From Serilophus lunatus (Eukaryota; Chordata; Aves; Passeriformes; Eurylaimidae), in NCBI GenBank assembly GCA_013399895.1, contig VXBA01001642.1:112619-176618 (forward strand): a stretch of 64,000 nucleotides of DNA, written 5' to 3'. The position numbers were made by a program, and so were the translations under genes. Below the pieces are notes generated by a model. The model did no database searches and was not told the origin of the DNA. It saw nothing but the letters and a program-made list of their open reading frames with translations. Positions 12,372-23,311 of this stretch are shown here, in pieces; position 1 is the stretch's first letter; each line of letters begins with the position of its first letter.

Positions 12372-15300
12372 TACTGCCATTCTTACTGTATTTTTATACT
12401 TTTTTGGCAGCATTAAATATTTTTTTAAATTGACAACATGCTGTTGTGTGCACGTTATGTTAGGGAGAAACTGTTAAGAGCCTTGTTTTGTGGAAAAAGA
12501 AGTGTTTTGCCTTAAGGTTTCTTGATACCTGTCTTAACTGGAAAATGGCAAAATTATTAGAATGTGCTTTATGCAACTATTTTCATTAATGCTAAGTATT
12601 GTAGTTTGATTTAGAAGGAACTCTTGCACATTTCTTTTGTAATACGCCACTAAGACTATTATTTTATTAACCTGACCCGTTGGTTTGGTAATCCTTACGT
12701 TTGCTATAAAACATGCACAAAATGTTCCGAGTAACTTTGTGAAGGGAAAGTGTTTGTTGATGATGCTTTAAAGGGAAGAAAGATGGGAAATCTGACCTCT
12801 CGTGGCCCATGGTCCTGTTTGACTCAACAGGAGCTGAGGGCCAGGTGCAAAGCACTCCAAGTCAAGGGTGTCTGCAATTAAACTGGTTCTGGATTGTGCC
12901 ATCACCATGTGTTGTATGCAGAGTATTTTCCATCACCTATCCCACCTTCTGTTGGCATTCTCCCTGACACAGGATGGATTGGAAATGGGTAGAGTGCTGC
13001 TTCAAGGAGTTCTTCCAACGGGGTCAGGAGGGTTTCCGGCCCTGTGCCTTCTGTGACGGAGCTGATCTCCATTCTACGACTGTTGCTGTTCTCTGACAGT
13101 TTCAGAGAAGCCTGAACTCACAAAAACCCTCTACGTTTACTGTGACTGTCTAAATTGGCATGTGGTGGGGTTTTATATGTAATTTGCACTTTGCATATTT
13201 TTGTACAAGGTTTTTGTACAAGTCATAGTTACTGGCAGTAAATTGTGGAAGAAGGGGGTAAATGTAGGCCAACTAAAGCAACTTCTGCTAAAATAAGCAG
13301 GAACCTGAAATCTTAGCAGAAATTGGTTTTGAGGCCTATGCACGACAGCAATCACATACGGAGCTGTGTTCAACTTGAAGGGGAAGCTGAATTAGGGGAT
13401 TAAAGCTTAATGCTGTTGGGCTAAAGATAGGCTTGACACCATCCTCAAATAGTCTGAATTGGCAGAGTCTGGCTTACCCAAATATTTTTGTTTTAGGTGA
13501 TTAGCATTGTTCTGAGCCTGTGTTGGAGGAGAAAACATTGTGACTTGATTCAGCTTTCATTTTCAAGTTGGTGCAGCTGTGAGACCAGGAGTGTTTATAA
13601 CAAGAGATCAAGCTCTGCCAAAGCCACTGCAATAAACCCTGTTATTGTTGAATACAGGAACAGAGCCTGTTTATATTGCTTGGAATGTTTTTGGATAAGG
13701 CTTTTCAGCTGTTCATGCTTTTGGCTATGGCTTCAGTTTTCTTTATTTTTCCTCTCTTGGAGTTGAGAATAAGCATGCAGTGCATGACTACTGGAAACGT
13801 GCACGTGCTTTGTTATTTTACCTGCTGCAATCACAGCTCTCACACGTGTAGCTAGTTTATCTTGCAGGCTATGGAGGGCTGAATATGCTAATCAAAATGC
13901 TGATTGCCCTCAGCTTTTAAACTGTTTTCAATTACTGAGCTTCTGGATAAAATTTTATATCAGTCCAACTCGATGAATCAGCAAAGGGGATCAAGATGTA
14001 GTAGTTCCCAAACCAGAGCTTTGACAGGTTTTATTGAGGGCTGCCTTGTGACAGGAGAAGTCTTGGCTTAGAGGCCCAGGAACTTGTGGCCTACACATTT
14101 GTTTGGTTATTTCTACACAGGCCACAATTCTTCACCATTTTCTTACTGGGTAAATATATTTTAAAAAGTGAAAGAAAGGGGAGAAGCTGCCTTTGGAGAG
14201 AAAGGACAAGTGCGTGTCTAAGTGCAGCCTTTAAAGAAATGGTGTTAGAAGAATGATCAGACTTATGGATGGCGGGTTTTTCCCAAATGAAAAAGCTGTG
14301 ATTTACTGGCTGCTATTTTTTTCCCTCCATGTCCAATACCAGTATTGCAGACATGTTTTTATTCTCGCTATTTTTGCCACAGCCTTGTTCTGCAGGAAGG
14401 TTTTGGTGTGTGCAGAGGGTGGGCTTGGGTTCGCCTGTCCCGGGGCTCTGCCGCTTCCCGCCCTGCGGCGGCACCTGCTGGCCGCCGGCATCCTTGTCCC
14501 TCATCAGGATCAGACTGTCCTGTACCTTCTCCACAGGGAAAGCCTTGAGGATTTTCTCTTTTAGAAAGTGCTCCCAGAATCGAGTGTTCTCCTTTTGCCT
14601 TCTCGAGGTTTCACTCGGCCGTGCCTCTTGAGGAGGTACTGAACATCTCTGGCCAATTTAAGGAAAGTAACTGCGGACCAAATGACATCTCCTTCATTGC
14701 TTCTGTCTGGTCCTTCAGTCCCTCAAGACTCAATTTGCCCTCCTGCTCTGAAGGCTGCAAGGAAGCCTTTAGTGCTTAACAATAGTCAATCCTGTCTTTT
14801 TTCTCCTCCCAGCAATGTCTCCTTGGGCATAGGTATAAAAGTATGAAGAGATTACCACCCTCAGCAAGTCTTCCCAGTTAGTCATTCTAGTTCACATCTA
14901 CTTTAACACAGGTCCAAAGTTCAGAACTAACACACAGGAATCAGTGTGTGGGACTGGAATGTAGTAAATATACACACCCAGCAGGCTGGGAATTGGAGAT
15001 GAGAAGGGAAGGGAGAAAAAAAAAGGAGCCTGAGAGTCTATTCCTGTCTTCAGTCTTCACCTGTCCAGCATGGAGCTCATCTTCTGCCTTGCTCACACTC
15101 CTGGCTATTCCTGGTGCCTGGACAGAGCTCCTACAGTGCAGGACACTGGCGCCCTCGAGTTTCTGTATGATGGCAAATTACAGATCCATTATTTTCTGTA
15201 AGGAAGCTGCTGTCACACAGCAGCTGGCCTGTGCCTCCCAACACAAGTGTTGGGAACGAAAAGGAAAGTGACTGTGCTCTTTTCTCCCTTATGCCTCACA

Positions 15301-15832
15301 GCGATTTATGCACTTGGCTCAGTTTGAATATGGTTAATTTTTCCAACTAGTTTTAGGCTTATCAGACTTGCCTTCTGCTACACATGGCCTTTTGCTTGCG
15401 TTCCCTGACTCCATCTGCATTTTGACTCAGCAGCTTATTAGTCTGGATACCTATGGGGACTAATAAAGATATATTTTGTTTAATTCTCGCTTTTCAACCC
15501 TAGAAGTGACCATCTCATATCCATGATTTAAAGTTCTTTTACGTAAGCTGATGTGACCAAGCACTTCCAAGAGATCAAAACTGAACATGTAACCTGATAC
15601 AACACAGCAAGTACCATGAAAAACATTAAACGCGTGAATTGAGCATCACACAAACGCTGTCTCAGACTAAGCCTATAAAATACACAGATAACAGATTGCC
15701 AGCTATCAAGGAACTGTTCTCCAGTTCCTTTTTATCTCAGGGCACTGTATTCATGTTCAAATCAGTGAAGCATGCCTAGAAAGCTTTGGTTTTAGCATCT
15801 CAGCAGCCTGTGGAAGTGGAATTGCAGTCTGG
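12372..15832. other. Intergenic region between convergent PTPN2 and PSMG2 3' ends
   Basis: Mostly unique AT-rich sequence. It contains a locally GC-rich, coding-like relic on the minus strand (about 14400-14860, entered separately). Other open frames are short and overlap on opposite strands. Confidence 0.7.
14400..14860 (-). pseudogene. Possible decayed coding sequence (unidentified)
   Basis: On the minus strand, three short stretches read like protein in different frames, separated by stops and frame changes. From high to low coordinate they are one containing SSYFYTYAQGD, one containing LARDVQYLLKRHGRVKPREG, and one containing FWEHFLKEKILKAFPVEKVQ running into DSLILMRDKDAGG. The part at 14420-14500 is far richer in GC than its surroundings. 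This looks like an old coding fragment with frameshifts, but I do not recognise the family and no splice sites support it. It could be chance plus GC bias. Confidence 0.25.
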
Positions 15833-16209
15833 AAAAGAGAAGGCTCAGGTGTGACCTAACTGTGCCCTTCAGTACCTGAAGGGAGCCTACAAGGAAGATG
15901 GAGAGGAACTTCTTAGAAGGACATGTAGTGACAGGTCAAGGGGGAATGGCCTTAAACTGAAAGAGTAGTTTTAGATTAGGTATTAGATATTAGGAAGAAA
16001 TTCTTTACTGTGGGGGTGATAAAGAACCTGAACAGGTTCTTTACCTGTTCCTTCTCTGGAACAGGTTACCCAGAGAAGTTGTGGATGCCCCATTCCTGGA
16101 AGGCCAGGTTTGATGGGGCTTTGAGCAACCCTATGGTCTACTGACCATGGCAGGGGGGTTGTAACTAGGTGTCTTTAAGATCCTTTCCAACCCAAGCCAT
16201 TCTATGATC
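15833..16209 (+). mobile_element. CR1 LINE 3' end fragment
   Basis: Typical CR1 3' end: 'agaaggctcagg', 'gagcctacaaggaagatgg', 'attctttactgtg', 'cccagagaagttgtgg', then 'ccattctatgat' at the end. Compared with the other CR1 copies in the window it carries an extra segment around 16021-16060 with a perfect 10-bp inverted repeat (16021-16030 and 16033-16042). Confidence 0.9.
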
Positions 16210-16506
16210 CCAAGTAACCCAGAAAAGACAGAACAGACTGTTACGTTGCTTGCAGTCTCCCCATTTGAATCCACCACAACAGCACTGAGAAGAGAAGGCA
16301 AAACCAGATCACTTTCAACCTTCCCTTACATGACCAGGAAGTTTTGAAAAAGAGATCCACAGTGCACATGGAAGAGAAGGGTTTTATCTTCATAAGGAAA
16401 TCCATGGCTACACATCACTCTCAGGTTCTCAGCTGCGTTAAGGAGCTCCAAAGTCTTGCCCATGGCAGTAACACTTAACCAAAGAAAAAGGTTTGTTAAA
16501 ATATAT

Positions 16507-16512
16507 TTTATT
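16507..16512 (-). promoter_or_regulatory. PSMG2: PSMG2 poly(A) signal
   Basis: TTTATT on the plus strand is AATAAA on the minus strand, about 225 nt past the PSMG2 stop. It puts the PSMG2 3' end near 16490, convergent with PTPN2. The 3'UTR holds a NotI-type GCGGCCGC at about 16699-16706, unusual in an AT-rich UTR. Confidence 0.65.
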
Positions 16513-16737
16513 AGAAAAAAACTTTCAACCAAACTTACTCAAGAAACAACTGTACAAAACACATTTCTTTGGTCAATTTGTGAGGGTTACCTTAATTTCT
16601 TTAGCTACCCACACACACCAAAGTAATTTTTTTTTAAATAAACCATTTGTGTAGAAAACAAAGCAATTACTATGTAATCACCACCTCAAGGGACGTCTGC
16701 GGCCGCACATGTGGCTCACAGGGGAGTTCAGAGTCGA

Positions 16738-16830
16738 TCAGAACAGTGCAGGGGGAAGACCGTTGCCAAAAAGTAAGCGCCAGGAGCTCGGTATTTTCCA
16801 CTGGGAGGAGGCCTCTGTGGAATTGTTGCG
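16738..16830 (-). CDS. PSMG2: PSMG2 terminal exon
   Basis: Acceptor 'ttgttgcag' on the minus strand; 93 nt in phase 0, encoding RNNSTEASSQWKIPSSWRLL and ending GLPPALF, stop TGA at 16740-16738. The C-terminal PSSWRLLFG and GLPPALF match human PSMG2 as I recall it. Confidence 0.95.
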   Translation of the reverse strand, partial: RNNSTEASSQWKIPSSWRLLFGNGLPPALF

Positions 16831-19800
16831 CTGCAACAAAAACCAGGATAATTCATGAAGTTTTAGGTACTAGTGTGGTAATTCTGTCTCTGGCACGGCT
16901 GTTAAAACGATGGGCAGCAGTACAAGTGTCAGTGTCATGGTTGCTTGAGAGAAGGACAGTGGGAGATAGAACTGAATGAAGGCTTTACACAATTTTTCCC
17001 CACGCCTGTCAAACAAAATAACTGGTGTTCAGGTTTGGTTTTTTCAGGAGGGGAAATTACCAGTAAGATTTTAATCAAAATATATATATATTAATATGTA
17101 TTAATCTGGCATATCCTCGATGACCAAGATTCAAAATGAACCCAACCCAAACATATTTAATTTTTCTAAAATTCATCTGAGTAACACTTCTAATGTTCTG
17201 GGCTGAAGAAAATGAAAATAAATCTAAAATACAAAATCAAGAAGTTCAAACAGCACTTACTTCACTTTTAACTAGCTGGAGCCATTCATTAAGATAGTTA
17301 ACAAGAACAAATGCATCAGGGATGTTGTCCCCCTCTGAGCAAAATTTCAGAAGAACTGCCATTTGAATTCCCTTGGAACAGCTGTTAACAAAAATGATCA
17401 GGCATTTATAGTTCTTTTTTAGTTCCAGAACAATTCTATTTTAACATTATAATTAAGAACAACAACAATCTGCATATGGCTTGTTAAAAAATAAGCCCCA
17501 AAAGTAAAAATGTATGCATATATAGACAGACTTCTTTCCTCTCCAGACTTCCTTGATTGCATTTTTCCTTGACTTACTCTTTTTCTTAGTCTTGAATTTG
17601 TTCTTTACCTGGAAAGGCAGGAATCCTAAATCTTGAAGGGCCTCTTTCACATACTTAATTTTCATCTTTGTGCTGGTGGGGCACTTATAAAGATCCTTTG
17701 ATACAATCACTCCTTATCTTTCTGTAGATTTTAAACCAGCAGTTTTGCAGGCTACTTTTTTTTCAGTTTTGCACTACTTTACTCACAATGCTCTCATTTT
17801 TTTCTTTTAGATATTAAGATTGTTAGTTTTGATTTTTTTTTCCCCTTGAGTCCTGGCAGGTCTTTTATTTTGTATTTGAACATTGTTTCCATACGGAAGT
17901 CAGTAAAAAGGAAAGCATGGTATTAGTGACTCTGCTGCTGTTGGGTGCAACAGTTTGGACAGGTGTCAAAAATACCAGTTAAAAGAGAAAAAGTCAATTT
18001 TCCTTCTGGCACTTACAAAACAAGTATCTTCTACAGAATTACACAGTTGTGCCATAGTGAGTATTACTATCCAAAGTTTAAAAACTCTGACATGCTTTCG
18101 GCACAACTTCTGATGCACACACCTTTCAACAAAACCCACAACACGTCTAATTGCTTGCTGGCCCTGAAATCTTAACTTATTCTTAGTGCTCAGAATTGGT
18201 TTTGAGTTTGTTTTGGTTTTTTTTTTCACAACTGGTGATAGAACTATTTGTCACAGGAAACAGTTCTAGGAAAATATGACAGGTACAGGAATTCTACCCT
18301 TAACAGTTGTGTTTTGCATAAAATCAGATACCAGATTGTGATCTTAACTGTAAAGCAAATTCCCTTATATTTTTATCCTATTCTAACTTAATGATGCAGA
18401 ATCCTCAGGTTTTTTTCCCACCTTATTTATGGGCTTGACCTGGAAAAAGTTCTATTCCTATAAACCCTTTTCTAGGAAAACAGGAATTTTTCCTCTTTTT
18501 TAAAAGATAATTTTACCCAAGTACTAAAAACAAGACTTCTGATACCATTCTGTGCTTATCTCCAGGCAACTCACCTCTCAGTAAACAAGAGTTTCGTGAC
18601 GCCACCTCCAGGAATATGCAGAACTTTGTCTGTATCATTTATTCCAGGGTAAGCTGCTACTTTTTCCATTTCTTTCCAGTTTAGCTCCTGCATAAGGCCT
18701 CCAAGTGCTTTCTCAAGGTCAGGTGTAAGTAGGTAGCGCAGTGGTGTCCTGGAAACAAATCAAGAATATATTTAGTCTGACAAGGAACTTGGGGCAGAAG
18801 AAGGTGCAAGCATTGAGGAATTGCTCTGACATTCCCTCCTTCCTCAAATCACAGAAGATAAGTCTGTGGTGTCAAAACAGTATAAACTACTGAACTTTCT
18901 GCCACAAATAGAACTAAGTTACCCACTTTCTAGGGGGTCAAATAAGTGGCAAGTACCAAATACATAAGCACATAAATAGGAAAAATGCTTATGGCTGCTA
19001 AAATGATTTACAACAATAAAAAGTGCTTTTTCTTCCTTCAGAGAGGAGGTGATTAATTTAAAGTCTGTTTGGGTAAACTTGGACCTCATCATGATACAGT
19101 ATTTACAGTAAGGTCACACTAGTAAATCTGCCATGTGGGAGTTATTCTGTGGTGCTGAGGGAGGTGGGGAGGTTTAAATCATCGTGATTTATGACCCAAA
19201 TCTCATCAAATAACCATCAGTCCCTCTAATTTCATTCCATATTAGCTGGCCATCCTGCAGTTGTACGCAACTACCGCTGTATCTGGGATGTGCATAGACC
19301 TAAGCCTCCTTTAAGAACCTACATCCCTGAGGATAACAATTGGTCTTTTGCAAAATTAATAATTTCATTTGTTTTCTGTTAAATCACCAATTATGATGCC
19401 CTCACCCAGCAAGAAATGCTTCGGTTTTAAATGGGCAATATCTAATAAAAATATGTATAGTCCAAATCTTGCAGCTGCCTCCCAACAAATAGTCACTGAT
19501 AACTTCCTATTAAAAAAGTAAAGAATGACAACTTACTGTATTGAAGAAAACCCTCAAAATGCAGAACAATGACAAAGAGGTAAGAAACTAACTCCTATTG
19601 TGATCAACTGTTAAAAACCTACGTCTGTCAGCAGTCAATCCCTGACATTTCCTGCAGCCCCAAGAAGTTACAACTGAGGCTCTCTTGCCTGACAGTGCAG
19701 GGCAAGTGCAATTTGGTACAAAATAATCCCGTGTAACATCAAGTTTTAAAAGCACACTAAGCATTTTATGCCCTATGTACAGAGCCAAGCAAGAGCACCC

Positions 19801-21732
19801 TGCCAAAAGTACTTGGGAGAGGGAAATGTGTCGTTCCAAAAGCACAGAGACATCCACCAGGTGTTCCCAGGAGACAGACATACCCCAGGAGCTGCTCGTC
19901 GTCGCGCTGGTACGCGTGGCTGCTGGACAGGACAACAACTCTGGCACACCTGCTGCTTTTCACCCAAGAAAGCAGGGTTTCACAGAATGGCCTGTACTTG
20001 TTCTTTATGCAAAGACACAGAGGGGAAAAAAAAAAAAAGTGGAAAACATAACGTGTCTTTAATAGTATTAGTTGCTAGATATCATGTTTAGCAATGACGT
20101 AAATTTTTCTTCATAACTAGTTAGTCTTCAGCCTCAGATGTATTTTTAAAAAGGGCACTAGAGCTCTACCTCAAGTTGTTCACTTAATCAAAACTGCTCT
20201 GGGCAAAGCTATAGAGTAAGATGGGATGGTAAGATCACACAGGATTTTTCCACAGTTTAAACTGCTAAAAAACTGTATTATAAGACTTTTTTCTGGCATG
20301 GCATTCTGCTAATTTTAAAAAGCAGCCGCTGTTCAGTTAACGAGTAATTTTAAATTCTCCAATTTTACATAATGAATGCTGTTTAAAGGAATACAGAACA
20401 CTATGAAATAATTGGCATGACATAAAAAAAAAAGAAGCTATTACAAAGAACGCAAAAACCAATAAATGTAAAGAAAAAAACTAAACACAAATAAAACCCA
20501 GACCATTTTGTATTTTCAAGACTATTAACAAATAAGGAGATGTTTATACTAAAATCTACCAACACAGGCAGCTCTTGTGAGGCTTGGAAAAAACAGAACA
20601 AAAGCTCAGCCCTCAACGAGTGATCAGTAAAATCTTATCAACTGCAGAAGGTGCTATAGCATGAAGCAGAAAAGTAATTTTGTCAAGCCACATAAATTAT
20701 TTGCCAGCAGAACTATTCAAACCAAATAGTGAAATAAGAACAATCAATGAACATACTTACCTTTATAAAAGGTGATCTGATCTGCAGAACTACAAGTTTC
20801 TTCGAAGGTAATGAATACACTACAAGAAGAAATAATTAGGTCTTGCTAAGAAGAAACTGAGAAAGAGATCTGGGTTTAGAAATATCAAGGTTTATCCAAT
20901 TTGCAAACCTCAGCACAGTGAATCTTTCAGCTATCAATTCACATGGGAAAGTCTGACAATATCCACTATGTTAAAAATATGTATTTTTGTGCAATGTCTT
21001 AGCTGGGCTTTATTTCATTTGTACTAAATTCAAAGGGTTAAATGAGGAAAAATATATAAAGATCTGCCTGATCTATTTATGCACTTTGCAAAGAGGCTAA
21101 AGAAAAATTAAATGCAACTATCAATGTAGGGAAAGAAACTAAGAATATGCTGGGGAGAAAGGGAAAAACAATACACAGGGAAAAAGGCAAACATAGGTAG
21201 GAAGAAAGGAAGAAGGGCAAATAAATATCCTTTACACTAGAAATTCAGCTTGCATGTGAACAGTTTATTTTAAATACGTGCACACTTGATGTTACTTTGA
21301 ATTAACACTGCAGAGAGTTTTGGCTGCACTGCAATAAGCCTGAAATTCAACATTTCTTACTGGTTTCACTTGTCAAATTGGTTATCCAAAATAACAACAG
21401 GAACAGTTTCCTCTCTGAAAAGCAAATATGTTCTTATCCGTGGGTTACTGCGGTTGTTATTACTGACCTTAATTTAAGCACATCAGCAAAGTGTAACAAC
21501 AAAAAAGTCAATGTGTTCTTGCATCTTAAGCACCTTGCTAATACCTTCAGCATTCAATACCCACCTTCAGCATTTATACTCAGCTCTGTTGAGTTTTCCT
21601 CTGCTGTTGCATATGGGTTATTTCCAACCATTGGCACCAGGCAATCAGTGTAGAAGTAACCGACCTTAGTCATGTCAAGTGTGGAAATCACCAGATCTAT
21701 TGCCAGCTGACCAACATTTCCCACGGACACTG
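16738..21732 (-). CDS. PSMG2: PSMG2 (proteasome assembly chaperone 2, PAC2), lacking exon 1
   Basis: Chaperone that pairs with PSMG1 to assemble the 20S proteasome alpha ring. Six coding exons are read on the minus strand: 21732-21565, 20819-20761, 20002-19884, 18748-18575, 17381-17261 and 16830-16738. All have AG/GT borders and compatible phases. In order they encode SVGNVGQLAIDL, then YFYTDCLVPMVGNNPYAT, then VYSLPSKKLVVLQIRSPFIK, then CARVVVLSSSHAYQRDD, then LLTPDLEKALGGLM and HIPGGGVTKLL, then CSKGIQMAVLL, ending SSWRLLFGNGLPPALF. The seen part is 734 nt. About 61 nt of exon 1, including the start codon, is missing and probably lies in the N gap at 23138-23242. Expected full length is about 265 residues, as in human (264). 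The gene is head to head with CEP76. Confidence 0.96.
17261..17381 (-). CDS. PSMG2: PSMG2 exon, penultimate
   Basis: 121 nt with acceptor 'tttgttaacag' and donor 'gtaagt' on the minus strand. Encodes CSKGIQMAVLLKFCSEGDN and then ALVLVNYL-like sequence (exactly AFVLVNYLNEWLQLVKSE). Confidence 0.95.
17382..18574 (-). other. PSMG2: PSMG2 intron
   Basis: AT-rich unique sequence with overlapping open frames (17453-17710 minus, 17945-18175 plus, 17966-18229 minus) that show no family features. No repeat is recognised. Confidence 0.75.
18575..18748 (-). CDS. PSMG2: PSMG2 exon
   Basis: 174 nt, acceptor 'tttgtttccag', donor 'gtgagt'. Starts in phase 2 and encodes TPLRYLLTPDLEKALGGLMQ, then LNWKEMEKVAAYPGIND, then HIPGGGVTKLLFTE. 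Confidence 0.95.
18749..19883 (-). other. PSMG2: PSMG2 intron
   Basis: Unique sequence; no extra exon, repeat or RNA gene recognised. Confidence 0.75.
19884..20002 (-). CDS. PSMG2: PSMG2 exon
   Basis: 119 nt, phase 0 to phase 2, acceptor 'tgcataaag', donor 'gtatgt'. Encodes NKYRPFCETLLSWVKSS, then CARVVVLSSSHAYQRDDEQL. The acceptor lacks a clear polypyrimidine tract, so the exact start could be off by a few bases, though phase and homology agree with it. Confidence 0.9.
20003..20760 (-). other. PSMG2: PSMG2 intron
   Basis: AT-rich; includes a 12-13 base A run near 20026. Nothing else supported. Confidence 0.75.
20761..20819 (-). CDS. PSMG2: PSMG2 short exon
   Basis: 59 nt, acceptor 'tcttcttgtag', donor 'gtaagt'. 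Completes the split valine and reads YSLPSKKLVVLQIRSPFIK. Confidence 0.95.
20820..21564 (-). other. PSMG2: PSMG2 intron
   Basis: Unique purine-rich stretch at about 21110-21220 (AAGAAAGGAAGAAGG-like), otherwise featureless. Confidence 0.7.
21565..21732 (-). CDS. PSMG2: PSMG2 second coding exon
   Basis: 168 nt, acceptor 'acttcagccag', donor 'gtgggt'. Encodes VSVGNVGQLAIDLVISTLDM, then YFYTDCLVPMVGNNPYAT, ending STELSINAE. Phase 1 start, so one base of the first codon lies in the missing exon 1. Confidence 0.95.
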
Positions 21733-23137
21733 CTGGCTGAAGTAACAGAAGTTATCCAATTACAGGGTGTTTTATGGATGATTCAAGGTGCTCTTCCACT
21801 ATTGAAAGTTTAAATTACTTCAGTTCTGGTCAAACATGATTTCTAAAAGCAGCTGCACATCCTCAAACACAGGTGATTTTTTCCTAACAGATGGGCAATG
21901 TGGAATGTGGTCCCTGTCCCACAAAAATCATCCTGGCCACTTCTGTGAGTAATCGTGTCTCATTGTAAACTTCAACAAAGGCTTGAAAACTTAGCCCCTC
22001 TCCCCTTTTCTTGGATAGAGAGCAGATAACAGCCACTCAGGAAACTGATGTGAGACTGGCAAACATCACATGACACCTAATGGTAGTGCTGATACTACAT
22101 TTTAAACCCCTTAATCTCGGATTGACCCGTGGACAAGAGTAGGTCATTTTTTTAGGATGAAAATGCTAAGGGTCCCCTTGGATTAATTTGATAGGAATTG
22201 CTGTTGGTTATCACCAACTGGGGCAGATCCTGACGTAATATCCTGACCCAGTGTGATGGCACGGGAAGAGAAACTCAAGAGTTTGTGTCCTTCCGAAGAA
22301 ACTATTACAGGAAGACAACAAGACAACTTTCAGTTGCTGTCCCCTAATTTATAAGCAAGTGAACGAGTCGCTGCTGCCCGTTGCAGAAGGACACCGCAGG
22401 CAATGCTGAGAGGAGGTGGAAGCGGACGGTGTCATCACACCTCGACTGGTACCCAAACCCCGGTCCCTCCCACAGGAAGAAAACAGCGGTGATGTATTTC
22501 CTGCTGCTCGTCAGCTGACCGGGAACGAGTGCAGAGTCATCCCAGGCTGGGCAGCCCTGGATGCAGGGAAGCGATGGGCTTACCCTTACCTAGCCCAGCA
22601 ATGGGGCAGAAATGATGTAGGGCAGGGAGAAATGATGGGGTTTGTCCCACCCAGGCACCTGAGATCGACGTAACAACACGAGGAGACAAAAACACTCCCT
22701 AAAACAAGCCTAATCCGAGTTTTAAAGATACAGAGGAAATGAGGATTTGTTTACATTGGAAGCATTCATATATCGCATCTAAATAAAAAAAAAAAAACAA
22801 AAACAAAAGCCACAACCTTTTATTGCAGTGGCAACCCAGGGGTGCTACAAATCTTACAAACCCACATAGGGCGCGTTAATTTTTAGAGCGGCAGCATACA
22901 GCTATTGCTCTAGAATCGCACACAGCTATTGCAGGTCGGCACGTAACACCCCGACAGGAGCAACCCGGGGCTCGGAGGGGAAGATGACGCAAATGGAAGT
23001 AAACCCTCCAAATCCTTCATTCGGCAGAACAGTCCAAGGATGGCACACACTGCCTGCCCAGAGGGACCAGAGCCCCTCCAGTCCCGCTCCCAGCGCCGGG
23101 AGCTGGGGCAGCGACCCCTTAAAACGCACGGGGGGCG
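21733..23137 (-). other. PSMG2: PSMG2 first intron, GC rising toward the shared promoter
   Basis: GC content increases from about 22380 to the N run. An A-rich stretch lies at 22781-22808. I looked for the PSMG2 start exon, which should encode a short N-terminus ending just before AVSVGNVG, and did not find it in the called bases. Confidence 0.65.
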
Positions 23138-23242
23138 NNNNNNNNNNNNNNNNNNNNNNNNNNNNNNNNNNNNNNNNNNNNNNNNNNNNNNNNNNNNNNN
23201 NNNNNNNNNNNNNNNNNNNNNNNNNNNNNNNNNNNNNNNNNN
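23138..23242. other. Assembly gap over the PSMG2/CEP76 bidirectional promoter
   Basis: 105 N. It starts beyond PSMG2 intron 1 and ends 6 bases before the CEP76 start codon, so it should hold PSMG2 exon 1, both transcription starts and the CEP76 5'UTR. The flanks are very GC-rich. The stated gap length may not be the true one. Confidence 0.85.
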
Positions 23243-23248
23243 TCCGCC

Positions 23249-23311
23249 ATGTCGCTGCCGCCGGAGAAAGCCTCGGAGCTGAAGCAGATCATCCACCAGC
23301 AGCTGCTCAAG
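23249..23311 (+). CDS. CEP76: CEP76 exon 1
   Basis: 63 nt encoding residues 1-21 (MSLPPEKASELKQIIHQQLL and a final K), donor 'gtgggg'. The start codon context is CCGCCATGT. A (CCCTG)n-like run (23352-23376) and a 14-bp tandem repeat (23447-23479) follow in the GC-rich start of intron 1. Confidence 0.96.
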
